DNA of 43,572 nt from CAUPWF01 sp964369755 (GCA_964369755.1 CAYJFY010000022.1:1-43572); one strand, 5' to 3'; counted from the stretch's first letter, positions 26,352 to 35,713 are shown. Numbers and translations: made by a program. Notes: generated by a model not told the origin, from the letters alone.

Positions 26352-27449
26352 ATGAAAAGAAAAGTATTAGCAGCACTTTTATGCGCAGTAATGACAGCAG
26401 GAATGTTAGTTGGTTGTAGCCAACCAGCACCAGCAGAAGAAGCAGCACCAGCAGAAGAGGCAACAGAAGAAGAGGCGCCAGCTGAAGAGGAAGCACCAGC
26501 AGAAGAGGCATCAGGAGATTCTGGAGTTGTAATCGGAGCAAATATTTATTCTGGAGCAGATAACTTTATGAACGGTGTAGTTAAGCCAGCACTAGAATCA
26601 GCAGCAGCAGCAGCTGGAGCAGAAATTGATATTGCTGACTCACAAGGTGACCAAGCTACATTGAACAACCAAATCGATACATTCATCACTCAAGGTGTTG
26701 ACGTATTAGCAATCAACTTAGTTGACCCTGCAGCAGCAGGAGAAGTTATTGGAAAAGCTCAAGCAGCTGATATCCCATTGATCTTATTCAATAAAGAAGC
26801 AACAGACGGATCAATGACATCTTACGACAAAGTATGGTATGTAGGAACAAACTCAGCTGAGTCTGGAATCATCCAAGGTGAAATGATGGCAGCAGACATC
26901 GCAGCTAATGCGGACTGGGACAAGAACGGCGACGGAACAATCCAATACGTAATGCTAAAAGGTGAAGCAGGACATCCAGATGCTGAAGCAAGAACTGAGT
27001 GGTCTGTAAAAACAATCGAAGAAGCTGGAATCACAGTGGAAGAATTAGCAATGCAACCATCAGCTACATGGTCTACAGCAGACGGTGAAGCAAACATGAG
27101 TGGATGGATTACACAATTCGGCGATGAGATCGAATTAGTAATCGCAAACAACGATGGTATGGCATTCGGTGCAGCAGCAGCGATGGAAAAAGCAGCAACA
27201 TCAATCCCATTATACGGAGTTGACGCTTTAGATGAAGCACTTACAATGATCGAAGCTGGAACAATGAACGGTACAGTATTGAACGACGGTGTAAACCAAG
27301 CTCAAGCTACAATCGACTTAGCAGTAAATGCAGCTCAAGGAAAAGATGTAGTAGAAGGAACAGATTGGACAATCGAAAATGAAGAAACAAAAGCTGTTCG
27401 TGTACCATATGTTGGAGTAACAGCAGAAAACGTAGCAGATTTCAAATAA
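26352..27449 (+). CDS. mglB: Galactose/glucose ABC transporter substrate-binding lipoprotein
   Basis: This is a 365-residue lipoprotein. The signal peptide ends at the lipobox LVGC (Cys22), followed by a spacer of PAEEA-like repeats (about 24-54) that tethers the domain outside the membrane. The fold is type I sugar-binding (GVVIGANIYSGADNFM). DWDKNGDGTIQY matches the calcium-binding loop known in MglB, and NNDGMAFGAAAAME and PLYGVDALDEAL match the hinge and ligand segments. Codons are strongly biased and even, as in a highly expressed gene. AAAAAGGAGG precedes the ATG. A terminator-like hairpin between it and mglA should keep the binding protein in excess over the rest of the transporter. 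Confidence 0.92.
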   Translation: MKRKVLAALLCAVMTAGMLVGCSQPAPAEEAAPAEEATEEEAPAEEEAPAEEASGDSGVVIGANIYSGADNFMNGVVKPALESAAAAAGAEIDIADSQGDQATLNNQIDTFITQGVDVLAINLVDPAAAGEVIGKAQAADIPLILFNKEATDGSMTSYDKVWYVGTNSAESGIIQGEMMAADIAANADWDKNGDGTIQYVMLKGEAGHPDAEARTEWSVKTIEEAGITVEELAMQPSATWSTADGEANMSGWITQFGDEIELVIANNDGMAFGAAAAMEKAATSIPLYGVDALDEALTMIEAGTMNGTVLNDGVNQAQATIDLAVNAAQGKDVVEGTDWTIENEETKAVRVPYVGVTAENVADFK

Positions 27450-27482
27450 GAAAAATTAAATCAGTAAATTCAAATAAAAGTG

Positions 27483-27519
27483 ATTGGGGTATATCATGGT
27501 ATGCCCCAATTATTTTTTA
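27483..27519 (+). terminator. Attenuating terminator between mglB and mglA
   Basis: The stem ATTGGGG (27483-27489) pairs with CCCCAAT (27504-27510) and is followed by TATTTTTT. It lies 18 bp before the mglA start codon. Partial read-through would give more MglB than MglA and MglC. Confidence 0.8.
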
Positions 27520-27536
27520 AAACGAGGTGAGAATAC

Positions 27537-29033
27537 GTGGCCAATGAGTATTTATTAGAAATAAAAGATGTACATAAATCATTTAATGGTGTTCAAGTTC
27601 TTAAAGGGGTTAATTTAAATGTAAGACCTGGTACTGTTCATTCATTGATGGGTGAGAATGGAGCAGGTAAATCTACTTTAATGAAATGTATGTTTGGTAT
27701 ATATTTTCAGGAAAAAGGAAAGTTTTACCTAGAGGGGAAAGAATTTAATTTCGATGATCCAAAACATGCTCTTGAGAATGGGGTTTCCATGGTACATCAA
27801 GAGTTGAATCAGATATTACAAATGACGGTAAGTGATAACATATGGTTAGGGCGTTATCCGAAAAAAGGAATGGTCGTTGACGAAAAAAAGAAATATGAAG
27901 ATACGAAAAAGTTCTTCGAGGAAATCGGAGTTCCAGTAGATCCAAATGCAAAACTACATGATTTGAGTGTAAGCCAGAGACAGATGATTGAGATTGCAAA
28001 GGCAATTAGCTATGATGCAAAGATTATTGTTTTAGATGAACCTACAAGTTCATTGACAGAAAAAGAGGTTGAAACACTTTATAAAATCATTAGAAACTTA
28101 AAGGCAAAAGGATTTGGAATCATCTACATTTCTCATAAGATGGATGAAATCTTTGAAATTAGTGATGAAGTTACTGTTCTTCGAGATGGAGAATACGTTG
28201 GAACTGAGAAAATCGAAGACTTAGATTTAGATAAAATTGTAGCAATGATGGTTGGTAGAGGATTAGAGAATCGTTTCCCAGAAGTAACAAATGTTCCAGG
28301 AGATACATTCTTGAAGATTGAAGACATGACAACCACTTATGAGCCTAGAATCACCAACATCAATCTAGAGGTTCGCAAAGGTGAAATTCTTGGATTATAT
28401 GGATTGGTGGGTGCAGGTAGATCAGAGTTACTAGAATCCCTATTTGGTATTCGAACATTAGACTCTGGAAAGATTTATCTAGATGGAAAAGAACTAGATA
28501 ACTCTACACCATTGAAAGCGAGAGAGAACAAGTTCGCGCTATTAACAGAGGAGCGTAGAGCAACAGGAATCTTCCCGGTTGCAGATATCAAGTTCAATGC
28601 TTGTAGCGCAAACTTTCACAACTACGTAGATGGCATTAAGCTGAACAATTCAAGAATGGTTGCCGATACAGATGAGCAGATCAAGAATATGAAGATTAAG
28701 ACAAATGGACAGACTTCATTGATTTCTGAGTTGAGTGGAGGAAATCAGCAAAAGGTAATTATCGGAAAATGGCTGTTAACAGATCCGGATGTCCTATTGT
28801 TAGATGAGCCAACAAGGGGTATTGATGTTGGTGCGAAATATGAAATATATCAATTGATGATAAAGCTTGCAAATCAAGGAAAAGCAATTATTATGGTTAG
28901 CTCGGAGATGCCTGAGTTAATGGGTTGTACAAATAGAATAGCAGTAATGAGTTCGGGAAGAATTTCTGGTATTGTTGAATCATCAGAGACAACACAAGAA
29001 GAAATCTTCAATTTAGCTGCTAAGTATTTATAG
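27537..29033 (+). CDS. mglA: Galactose/glucose ABC transporter ATP-binding protein
   Basis: This is a 498-residue double ATPase of the CUT2 class. The first cassette has Walker A GENGAGKST (39-47), a degenerate signature (LSVSQRQMIEIAKA) and Walker B IIVLDEPTSSL. The second has the altered Walker A GLVGAGRSE, the signature LSGGNQQKVIIGKWL and Walker B VLLLDEPTRGIDVG. This asymmetry is normal for MglA/RbsA. It starts with GTG at 27537, served by CGAGGTGAG 9 bp upstream. mglC follows 10 bp after its stop. The flanking genes point to galactose or glucose rather than ribose. Confidence 0.94.
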   Translation: MANEYLLEIKDVHKSFNGVQVLKGVNLNVRPGTVHSLMGENGAGKSTLMKCMFGIYFQEKGKFYLEGKEFNFDDPKHALENGVSMVHQELNQILQMTVSDNIWLGRYPKKGMVVDEKKKYEDTKKFFEEIGVPVDPNAKLHDLSVSQRQMIEIAKAISYDAKIIVLDEPTSSLTEKEVETLYKIIRNLKAKGFGIIYISHKMDEIFEISDEVTVLRDGEYVGTEKIEDLDLDKIVAMMVGRGLENRFPEVTNVPGDTFLKIEDMTTTYEPRITNINLEVRKGEILGLYGLVGAGRSELLESLFGIRTLDSGKIYLDGKELDNSTPLKARENKFALLTEERRATGIFPVADIKFNACSANFHNYVDGIKLNNSRMVADTDEQIKNMKIKTNGQTSLISELSGGNQQKVIIGKWLLTDPDVLLLDEPTRGIDVGAKYEIYQLMIKLANQGKAIIMVSSEMPELMGCTNRIAVMSSGRISGIVESSETTQEEIFNLAAKYL

Positions 29034-29043
29034 GAGAATGAGT

Positions 29044-30094
29044 ATGAACGAAAAAGCTAAAAGTATCAAAAAAGATGATGTTACCAAATTTTTGGTAGAC
29101 TATGGTATTTATCTTGTAATGGGATTATTGATATTGATTGTTATTGGTATGGAACCAGGATTCCTTTCTATGTCAGTATTTATCAATATTTTATCTCAAT
29201 CAAGCGTAAAATTAATCTTAGCCCTAGGGGTTGGTGGAATTATTGTATTACAAGGTACAGACCTTTCATTAGGTAGAATTGTTGGTTTTGCAACTGTTAT
29301 TGCAGCTTCATTACTACAAGCACTCGATGCGGCAAATAAATTTTATCCAGAGTTGTTCTTAAATACAACACCTGCAGCAGTTCGATTGCTTGTAACACTT
29401 CTAATCTGTATCGTTGTGTGTAGTATCTTTACTGCAATCAATGGATCCATTCGTTGTAACACTAGGTACAAGTTTAGTTGTTTACGGAGTAAACACACTT
29501 TACTACAACTACGGTGGTGGACAGCCAATTGGTAGCCATGACCCAGCATACAAAGAACTTGTAAATGGAAACATCTTGAACTTTAAAGAGATGGGAATTC
29601 TACAAGGAACTCCATTTGAAGATTTCTTCGTTCCACACTTGGTAATCTATGCAGCAGTGATTGCATTTGTCGTTTACTTTATCTGGAATAAAACAGTATT
29701 TGGTAAGAACATGTTTGCGGTTGGTGGTAACCCAGAGGCTGCAAAAGTAAGTGGAATCAACGTAATCAAAGTATTTGTTCAAGTAAATATCTTGGCAGGT
29801 ATTCTATATGGAATCGGTGGATTCCTAGAGGCAGCACGTATCGGTTCAGCGAACAATGCGACAGGTATCAACTATGAGCTGGATGCGATTGCAGCCTGCG
29901 TTATCGGTGGTATCAGTTTCTCTGGTGGTGTTGGTAATGTTAGATCGGCAATCGTCGGTGTATTGATGTTCCAGATCCTGGCTTATGGAATGTTATTCCT
30001 AGGTCTTGGTATCGAAGTACAAAATATCATCAAAGGTGCCGTAATCGTAATGGCGGTAGCACTAGATAGAAGAAAATACATCAAGAAACGTTAA
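29044..30094 (+). pseudogene. mglC: Galactose/glucose ABC transporter permease, frameshifted
   Basis: The two halves of one CUT2 permease lie in different frames. From ATG 29044 (GGAG 8 bp upstream) the frame gives normal permease helices up to CSIFTAING near 29445, then about 28 foreign residues to a stop at 29535. The other frame takes over at once with DPFVVTLGTSLVVYG and runs to the true C-terminus DRRKYIKKR at 30094. Family members have about eight to ten residues between the N-G and the PF(I/V)VTLG motif; here they are missing. The change looks like a 3k+2 bp deletion, perhaps between two ATGGAT copies. The product would lack its second half. It may be a true mutation or an assembly error. 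The remaining sequence shows no other damage, so the event is recent. Confidence 0.88.
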
Positions 30095-30121
30095 TAGTTT
30101 TAGAATGAGTGATTAAGAGTA

Positions 30122-30154
30122 AGCCCCTAGCAATGAAACCGCTAGGGGCTATAT
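30122..30154. terminator. Terminator after mglC
   Basis: A perfect 10-bp stem AGCCCCTAGC/GCTAGGGGCT (30122-30131 with 30141-30150) is followed by ATATTATTT. It lies between convergent genes. Confidence 0.85.
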
Positions 30155-30157
30155 TAT

Positions 30158-30982
30158 TTATAGACCGATAGAGTCTAATATACTATATTTTTTTCGATAT
30201 TCTTTTGGGGTTTCTCCGTGAAACTGTCGAAAAACTTTACGAAATTGATCAGAGGAGTCGAAGCCACAAGATTTTGCAATTTCGTTAATGTTGTAACTTG
30301 TTTCCAATAACATATAGCATGACTTTTGTATGCGAAGTTCTTGGATGGATTTTGTTATGGTTTTTTGAAAAGTGCCAAGATAGATTTTGCCCAGATAATC
30401 GCTATTACAGTTGAGGGCGTTGGCTATTTTTTGAACACTGAGTTCTTCCTCCATGTGAGTAGCGATATAGTTATGTGCTTTTGTAGCTAATACCTGACTT
30501 GCAGATAACTTGCTCTCATATACTTGTGAGTTATGGAGTTCTAATAGGATTTGGAATAGCGTAAGGGAGCCTTTTGTGTATTCTACCCAGTTATTTTGAT
30601 AACATTTGATATATTGCCTGATATACTGTATGAAATTAGCTGTGTTGATAACAGTAGTCAGTTGGTTGATATGTAGCAGATGTTCCTGCTGTTCGCTAGG
30701 TGCATCAATATCAAAGTGGAGCCAATAAAAAACTAGGTCTTTATCGAAAGGTCTCGTACCACCATGTTCACGATGAGGAAAGAGGATGAGAGCTTGACCG
30801 GCCTTAACCTCATAGAAGATATCTTCTTCGAAGATTCCTAGAACTCCAGATTTTACATATATTATTTCATATGAGTCAATGGTTCTTGTAACATGTTTTC
30901 CGATTCCCTTAGATATATAGGAACCTGCACTCAGATTGCGCAGATTTAAAGTGCCAACAAGATCGAATATATTATTTTTCAT
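30158..30982 (-). CDS. AraC-family transcriptional regulator with cupin sensor
   Basis: The 274-residue protein has an N-terminal cupin-like ligand domain (SYEIIYVKSGVLGIFEED, then LFPHREHGG) and a C-terminal AraC helix-turn-helix pair: VQKIANALNCNSDYLGKIYL and NINEIAKSCGFDSSDQFRKV, closing with FHGETPKEYRKKY. Regulators of this shape sense a sugar or glycoside and usually activate a neighbouring catabolic or transport gene. It is divergent from the MFS transporter gene, and a long inverted repeat in the shared 114-bp spacer (31022-31064) is a likely operator. The ligand cannot be read from the sequence. Confidence 0.92.
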   Translation of the reverse strand: MKNNIFDLVGTLNLRNLSAGSYISKGIGKHVTRTIDSYEIIYVKSGVLGIFEEDIFYEVKAGQALILFPHREHGGTRPFDKDLVFYWLHFDIDAPSEQQEHLLHINQLTTVINTANFIQYIRQYIKCYQNNWVEYTKGSLTLFQILLELHNSQVYESKLSASQVLATKAHNYIATHMEEELSVQKIANALNCNSDYLGKIYLGTFQKTITKSIQELRIQKSCYMLLETSYNINEIAKSCGFDSSDQFRKVFRQFHGETPKEYRKKYSILDSIGL

Positions 30983-31021
30983 GGGAGCATCCTCTGTTTT
31001 GGTATGTTTTTTTGTGGATTT

Positions 31022-31064
31022 ACTATCTTGTATTTTAAGGTGAAAAAACTAAAATAAAGATAGT
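31022..31064. promoter_or_regulatory. Inverted repeat, likely AraC operator
   Basis: ACTATCTT (31022-31029) pairs with AAGATAGT (31057-31064). With a single bulge the match extends to TATTTT/AAAATA, about 14 bp per arm. It lies between the divergent regulator and MFS genes. Confidence 0.55.
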
Positions 31065-31096
31065 TACTTACCTTAACATATCAAAGAGGTGATGGG

Positions 31097-32323
31097 ATGT
31101 CAATAAAACAATTATTTTTAATCGATGGTTGTCTTGCAAATGCGATCTTTGTACTGACAACTGGAACGATTTTAGCAGGATACGGATATTTTCTGGGTGC
31201 ATCCGAGGGTGCGATTAGTATTATAACTGTGTTACCGACTCTGATGAATGTAGTTCAGATTTTTTCTGCTAAAATTTTTGCTAGGATAAGTAGGAGAAAA
31301 TGGGTATATGTACATATGTTACTGATTCATCGCCTCTGTTTGGGTATGATGTTTTTCTTACCTGTTCTAGAAGGAAGTGGAGATATAAAGGTCTTGCTAT
31401 TAGCATTATTGTATGGAGGGTCTTATTTATGCGGAGCTTCTGTAGGAACAGGATTTGGGAACTGGATGTTACGTTCAATAAAAGAAGGTGAAGAAGGACG
31501 ATTTTTGGGAATCAAAGATTCTCTGTCCCTACTTTCGATTACAATAATGTCTCTTGTTGCAGGGCGTATGCTAGACTATTTTAAGGAACTACACTTAGAA
31601 CAATTAAGTTTTTTGATTGTAGGAATAGTTATAATTGGGTTTACGATAGTAGATTATCTATGTCTATTTAGAATACAGGATATAGAAGAACCTATAAGTG
31701 CAGATATTCCTTCTATTAGAGAAATTATTGCGATTCCTCTTCGAGATAAAGAGTTTTGTAAAGTAATTATTTTTTATGGACTGTGGAATATTGCTCTTAA
31801 TATCGCGAACCCCTTCTATGCAATCTATATGGTAGGATATTTGGAACTGGATTATTTCTTTGTCATGTTAATTAATATGCTTGCAAGTATATCGAGGGTG
31901 ATTGCAGCTATTATTTGGGGAAAACTAGCAGATAAAATATCCTGGATGTGGGTAAATCGAGTGTGTGTATGTATTTTGGGGATAGCGGTTGTTACCTGGA
32001 TGTTTACTGTGGAGTCTAATTACCATTGGCTTCTTCCGTTAAATCAAATATTTAGTGGAATTGCATGGGGTGGAATTGCGATTTCGATTTTCAATATACA
32101 GTTTACCAAGGCTCCGGCCGAGAATAAGTTGCTATATGTTAGTACAAATACAGCGATTACTAGCGTGATAGGATTCTCAGCAACGCTGGTAGGGGTTTCA
32201 CTCGTAAAGATATTGCCAGAGTTGATGATAGGGAATTACGTGATTACAGGAATTCAATGGATATTCCTTGTTTCGGGAATTTTGATGTTGTCCGTTGCAG
32301 CGTATGGAAAGAAGTATTTATAA
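31097..32323 (+). CDS. MFS transporter
   Basis: The 408-residue integral membrane protein has about twelve hydrophobic segments in two halves separated by a charged loop near residue 200. The cytoplasmic loop ISRRKWVY after helix two is a loose form of the MFS A-motif, and WGKLADKISW in the second half is another. The N-terminal half has GASVGTGFGNWMLRSIKEGEEGR F with typical small-residue packing. AGAGGTGATG supports the start. Being divergent from an AraC-type regulator, it probably moves a sugar, an oligosaccharide or a small effector sensed by that regulator. The direction (uptake or efflux) is not evident. It is monocistronic with a strong terminator. Confidence 0.85.
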   Translation: MSIKQLFLIDGCLANAIFVLTTGTILAGYGYFLGASEGAISIITVLPTLMNVVQIFSAKIFARISRRKWVYVHMLLIHRLCLGMMFFLPVLEGSGDIKVLLLALLYGGSYLCGASVGTGFGNWMLRSIKEGEEGRFLGIKDSLSLLSITIMSLVAGRMLDYFKELHLEQLSFLIVGIVIIGFTIVDYLCLFRIQDIEEPISADIPSIREIIAIPLRDKEFCKVIIFYGLWNIALNIANPFYAIYMVGYLELDYFFVMLINMLASISRVIAAIIWGKLADKISWMWVNRVCVCILGIAVVTWMFTVESNYHWLLPLNQIFSGIAWGGIAISIFNIQFTKAPAENKLLYVSTNTAITSVIGFSATLVGVSLVKILPELMIGNYVITGIQWIFLVSGILMLSVAAYGKKYL

Positions 32324-32352
32324 AATAGCTAAATCTTTTACCATGTATTAAA

Positions 32353-32396
32353 AATCCGTAATGTTTATTGCTAGATAAACATTACGGATTTTTTCT
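32353..32396 (+). terminator. Strong terminator after the MFS gene
   Basis: A perfect 15-bp stem (32353-32367 with 32376-32390) ends in TTTTTT. It insulates the ABC operon that follows. Confidence 0.9.
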
Positions 32397-32571
32397 ATTG
32401 AATGTAATAAATAAGTTAGAATTAATAAAATTGTGCGAATTATTTATGAAAATCGATTTAATCACTTTTAAATCAATGTACAATATACACAAAAAATAAT
32501 TGATAAAATTAGTTATAATATAAAAAAATACGTATTTAAATGGTTCTGATAGAAAATAAATGTGCGATTTG

Positions 32572-32600
32572 TTGCAAAGCAAAAACAGTGGATATATAAT
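32572..32600 (+). promoter_or_regulatory. Promoter of the CUT1/phosphodiester glycosidase operon
   Basis: TTGCAA (32572-32577), a 17-bp spacer and TATAAT (32595-32600) form a near-consensus promoter, with transcription starting near 32607. The rest of the gene-free stretch 32397-32570 is very AT-rich, with no other feature I can support. Confidence 0.75.
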
Positions 32601-32601
32601 C

Positions 32602-32615
32602 TAATCAATGGATTA
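32602..32615. promoter_or_regulatory. Palindrome over the transcription start, possible ROK operator
   Basis: TAATC-AATG-GATTA is a 14-bp inverted repeat directly after the -10 box. A repressor here would block initiation. The ROK regulator encoded in the same operon is the natural candidate. No second copy was found. Confidence 0.4.
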
Positions 32616-32650
32616 AATAAAAATTTTCAAAAGAAGGAGGAAAAACTGTT

Positions 32651-33514
32651 ATGAAAAAAAATAAATTTTCGGGATATGTATTAATAGCACCAGCATATGT
32701 GTTGTTCATAGTATTCTTTTTAATTCCATTGTTTTATTCATTCTCATTGACATTTGTGGAATGGAATGGTTTCTCTACGGAACGGATATTTGTAGGATTG
32801 GATAATTATATTGAATTGTTCCAGTCCAAAGATTTTAGAAATGCATTTGTTAATACAATAGTTTACTCAGTAAGTACTACTGTCTTATCTACATCAATTT
32901 CATTGGTTATTAGTGCAGCAATCTATAAAGGTATGAAGGGGTATTCATTTATAAAAGGTGCGTATTTTTTGCCTCATATCGTATCAATGGTTGCAATTGG
33001 TATTGTATGGTCGTGGATATTTCAACCAGGAGAAGGTGGACTATTTAACTCTATACTAGGAATGGTTGGGATGGAACCGATAGCGTGGTTACAATCACCA
33101 GATTATGCAATGGTTTCGTTAATTATAATCGGAGTGTGGAAATCGTTAGGGTATAATATGATCATTATAATTGCAGGTATCCTAGCAATATCCCCATCCT
33201 TGTATGAAGCGGCAGGAATAGATGGAGCAAATCCAATCCAGCAATTTTTTACGATTACACTTCCGCTTTTAAAACCGACAATGTTTTTTGTAATTGTTTC
33301 TTCGACAACTGCATCATTATTTCAAGTGTTCGACATTATCAATGTTACAACAAAAGGTGGTCCAGTTGGAAGTACGGAGATGTTAGTTACATACTTGTAT
33401 AAGGCGGGATTCGATGAGTATAGAATAGGATATGCTTCCGCGATTGCATTTGTACTATTTATATTAGCGATTCTAGTAACAGTAGTTCAAAAATTAATTA
33501 TGGATAAAGAATAG
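32651..33514 (+). CDS. Sugar ABC transporter permease, MalF-type (CUT1)
   Basis: This is a 287-residue permease with six transmembrane segments. The N-terminal SGYVLIAPAYVLFIVFFLIP and FVEWNGFS are usual for CUT1 permeases. The EAA loop, which docks on the ATPase, reads YEAAGIDGANPIQQFFTITL. It is the first gene of the operon, with AAGGAGG before the ATG. The second permease gene follows after 9 bp. No ATPase gene is present in the operon, so a shared MsmK-type ATPase encoded elsewhere is likely. The cargo is not evident from the permease alone; neighbours suggest a phosphorylated or phosphodiester-linked saccharide. Confidence 0.94.
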   Translation: MKKNKFSGYVLIAPAYVLFIVFFLIPLFYSFSLTFVEWNGFSTERIFVGLDNYIELFQSKDFRNAFVNTIVYSVSTTVLSTSISLVISAAIYKGMKGYSFIKGAYFLPHIVSMVAIGIVWSWIFQPGEGGLFNSILGMVGMEPIAWLQSPDYAMVSLIIIGVWKSLGYNMIIIIAGILAISPSLYEAAGIDGANPIQQFFTITLPLLKPTMFFVIVSSTTASLFQVFDIINVTTKGGPVGSTEMLVTYLYKAGFDEYRIGYASAIAFVLFILAILVTVVQKLIMDKE

Positions 33515-33523
33515 GAGGGCATG

Positions 33524-34348
33524 ATGAAACGTGTAGGAACGATTATAAAACATATTATTATATATGCAATTGCATTTGTTATGATACTTCCATTCTTGTG
33601 GATGTTATCTAGTTCATTGAAAATGCCAGACGAAATTCTTCAAGTACCAATTAAGTGGATACCGAGTGAATTAAATTTTGAAAATTATGTGAATGCGGTG
33701 AATGGATTTCCTTTTTTACGATTTCTAGCGAATAGTGTTATTGTAACATTAGGAATTATGATAGGGCAGATCACTACGTCGGTTTTGGCAGCATATGCAT
33801 TTGCACGAATAGAGTTTAAAGGAAGAAATTTTCTTTTTGTATTATTGCTATCAGGACTAATGCTTCCAGCACAAACGATTATGATTCCGATGACGAAAAT
33901 ACTAAGTGCGTTGAATTTACATAATACACTATGGGGATTGATTATACCTTTTAGTTGGAGTGCATTAATTATTTTTCTACTCAGGCAATTCTTTCTTAAA
34001 ATACCGAAAGAGATTGAAGAGGCGGCACAAATTGATGGATGTAACTTGATTCAAATTATATTTAGGATTATTTTTCCGATGTCAAAACCTATCTTATCAA
34101 CATCGATTATCTTGATATTCATATATGGGTGGAATCAGTATTTTTGGCCTCTACTCATTACAAACGATGATAGGTATTATACATTACAGTTAGGTTTGTC
34201 ATATTTCAAAGAGCAAAGTGCAATTGAAACAGATTGGGGAGCATTGATGGCAGCGACAATTCTAGTTATGCTTCCAGTTGTGATAGTCTTTGTATTATTC
34301 CAAAGAAAAGTAATTGAGAGTATTGCTTTTTCTGGGGGCAAAGAATAA
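33524..34348 (+). CDS. Sugar ABC transporter permease, MalG-type (CUT1)
   Basis: The 274-residue partner permease has six transmembrane segments, opening with MILPFLWMLSSSLKMPDEIL, and has the long periplasmic loop typical of MalG-type subunits. The EAA loop is EEAAQIDGCNLIQIIFRIIF. The ATG at 33524 is better spaced from AGGAGGG than the ATG three bases earlier. The gene sits between its partner permease and the binding protein, the common CUT1 order apart from the binding protein coming last. Confidence 0.94.
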   Translation: MKRVGTIIKHIIIYAIAFVMILPFLWMLSSSLKMPDEILQVPIKWIPSELNFENYVNAVNGFPFLRFLANSVIVTLGIMIGQITTSVLAAYAFARIEFKGRNFLFVLLLSGLMLPAQTIMIPMTKILSALNLHNTLWGLIIPFSWSALIIFLLRQFFLKIPKEIEEAAQIDGCNLIQIIFRIIFPMSKPILSTSIILIFIYGWNQYFWPLLITNDDRYYTLQLGLSYFKEQSAIETDWGALMAATILVMLPVVIVFVLFQRKVIESIAFSGGKE

Positions 34349-34382
34349 TTAAAATAAATATTTAGAAGAGGAGAAATGAAAA

Positions 34383-35660
34383 ATGAAAAAGTTATTAGCA
34401 GCAGTATTACTTGGAACGATTGTGTTTACTGGTTGTAGCACAGCGGAGAAAGCAGAGGAAACTACATCAACAACAGAAGAAACTGGGGAAGTAGCATCTT
34501 CGGGAGAAGATGTAGAATTAACATTATGGCATGGATTTCCAACGGAAAAAGCAGATTATCTACAAAAAATGGCGGATGAATATTGTGCACAAACAGAAGG
34601 AGTTACAATTACAACAGAGTTTGTGGCAGCAAGTGAAGATATTTTACCAAAAGTTCAAACAGCATTGATGAATGATACACAACCTGATATTTTATGGGGG
34701 GCACCATCGATGACGGGAGTTTTAGCTACTTCAGGTAAATTGGTTGATTTGACAGATCTTATTTCTGATGAGTGGAGAAGCGATATCCCAGAGGGATTGT
34801 GGGATGCAGGGAAATTTGAAGGAAAAACATATTCTGTTCCAGTAGAGGCAGGAACTTTGGTTTTAATATATAATAAGGATATGTTTGAGGAAGCAGGAAT
34901 TGAAAAGGTACCGACTACATGGGAAGAGTTATATGAGACTGCAAAGACATTAACTACAGAAGATCGACAAGGTATCTGGCTGCCAATTGACCCGAATAAT
35001 GAGAGAACAACATGGACATGGTTGTGCTTTTTGGAGCAAAATGGATACTCTCTTTTGAGTGAAGATTATACAGAACTTGGGTTTGATAAAGAAGGATTAG
35101 TTGAAACTTTAGATTATTATACAAGTTTTGCAACAGAGGGAATTTCACCAATCACAGTTGGCGAGGATGCGTTTGCTGAAGAACAAGTTGCTATGATAAT
35201 CGGAACTCAAGGCGCAGCCAATGCATATTCTGGGGATTATGCAATGAATATAGGTGTAGAAATGTTGCCAGGAAATGATGAATTGAGTACAGGATTAGGA
35301 ACAAATCATTATTATTTATTTGATAATGGCGATAGAGAGGAAGAAGAAGCACTTAAATTCATGGAGTATATGACTTCAGGAGAAAAGAATGCAGAGTGGG
35401 TAATAAATGCGGGATATTTGCCAGTTTCTAATATTGCTAAGGATAGTGAAGCATTTAAAACTTTTGTTGCTGACAAGCCACACTTTGAAAAAGCAGCAGA
35501 GGTGCTAGAGTATGGTTTTTCTAGACCATCAATAGAAGAGTATACACAAATTTCTAATACGATTTCTAGTGCTATAGAGGCGATTGCATATGAAGTTATG
35601 ACAGTAGAAGAGGCGGCAGATACAATTTTGGTTGAGACAGAAGCAGCAGTTAGCAAGTAG
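34383..35660 (+). CDS. Solute-binding lipoprotein, family 1 (CUT1)
   Basis: The 425-residue extracellular lipoprotein has signal peptide MKKLLAAVLLGTIVFTGC with the lipid-bearing Cys18, a Thr/Glu-rich spacer (20-45), and a family 1 binding fold (VELTLWHGFPTEKADYLQKM, DILWGAPSM, YSVPVEAGTLVLIYNKDMFE). It captures the cargo for the two permeases encoded upstream. Aromatic residues in the binding region (WHGF, WTWLCFLEQNGY) fit a saccharide ligand. An AGAGGAG site precedes the ATG. No specific subfamily is recognisable by eye. Confidence 0.93.
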   Translation: MKKLLAAVLLGTIVFTGCSTAEKAEETTSTTEETGEVASSGEDVELTLWHGFPTEKADYLQKMADEYCAQTEGVTITTEFVAASEDILPKVQTALMNDTQPDILWGAPSMTGVLATSGKLVDLTDLISDEWRSDIPEGLWDAGKFEGKTYSVPVEAGTLVLIYNKDMFEEAGIEKVPTTWEELYETAKTLTTEDRQGIWLPIDPNNERTTWTWLCFLEQNGYSLLSEDYTELGFDKEGLVETLDYYTSFATEGISPITVGEDAFAEEQVAMIIGTQGAANAYSGDYAMNIGVEMLPGNDELSTGLGTNHYYLFDNGDREEEEALKFMEYMTSGEKNAEWVINAGYLPVSNIAKDSEAFKTFVADKPHFEKAAEVLEYGFSRPSIEEYTQISNTISSAIEAIAYEVMTVEEAADTILVETEAAVSK

Positions 35661-35713
35661 ATAGAGACACAAACTAGTTTGTAATAGTTTTACGTTGAGG
35701 GGATGAGATTGAT

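Noticed and set aside
26400..26520. Tandem GCACCAGCAGAAGAGG-like DNA repeat
   Set aside because: It is the codon pattern of the PAEEA spacer of the MglB lipoprotein, a normal tether, not a mobile or regulatory repeat.
29414..30094. A separate second permease gene starting at 29414
   Set aside because: Its first dozen residues repeat the coding of the upstream half in another frame. DPFVVTLG onward continues the same permease, so this is one broken mglC, not two genes.
32397..32570. Possible upstream promoter with TATAAT at 32514
   Set aside because: The place for its -35 box reads AAAAAA. The promoter at 32572-32600 is far better.
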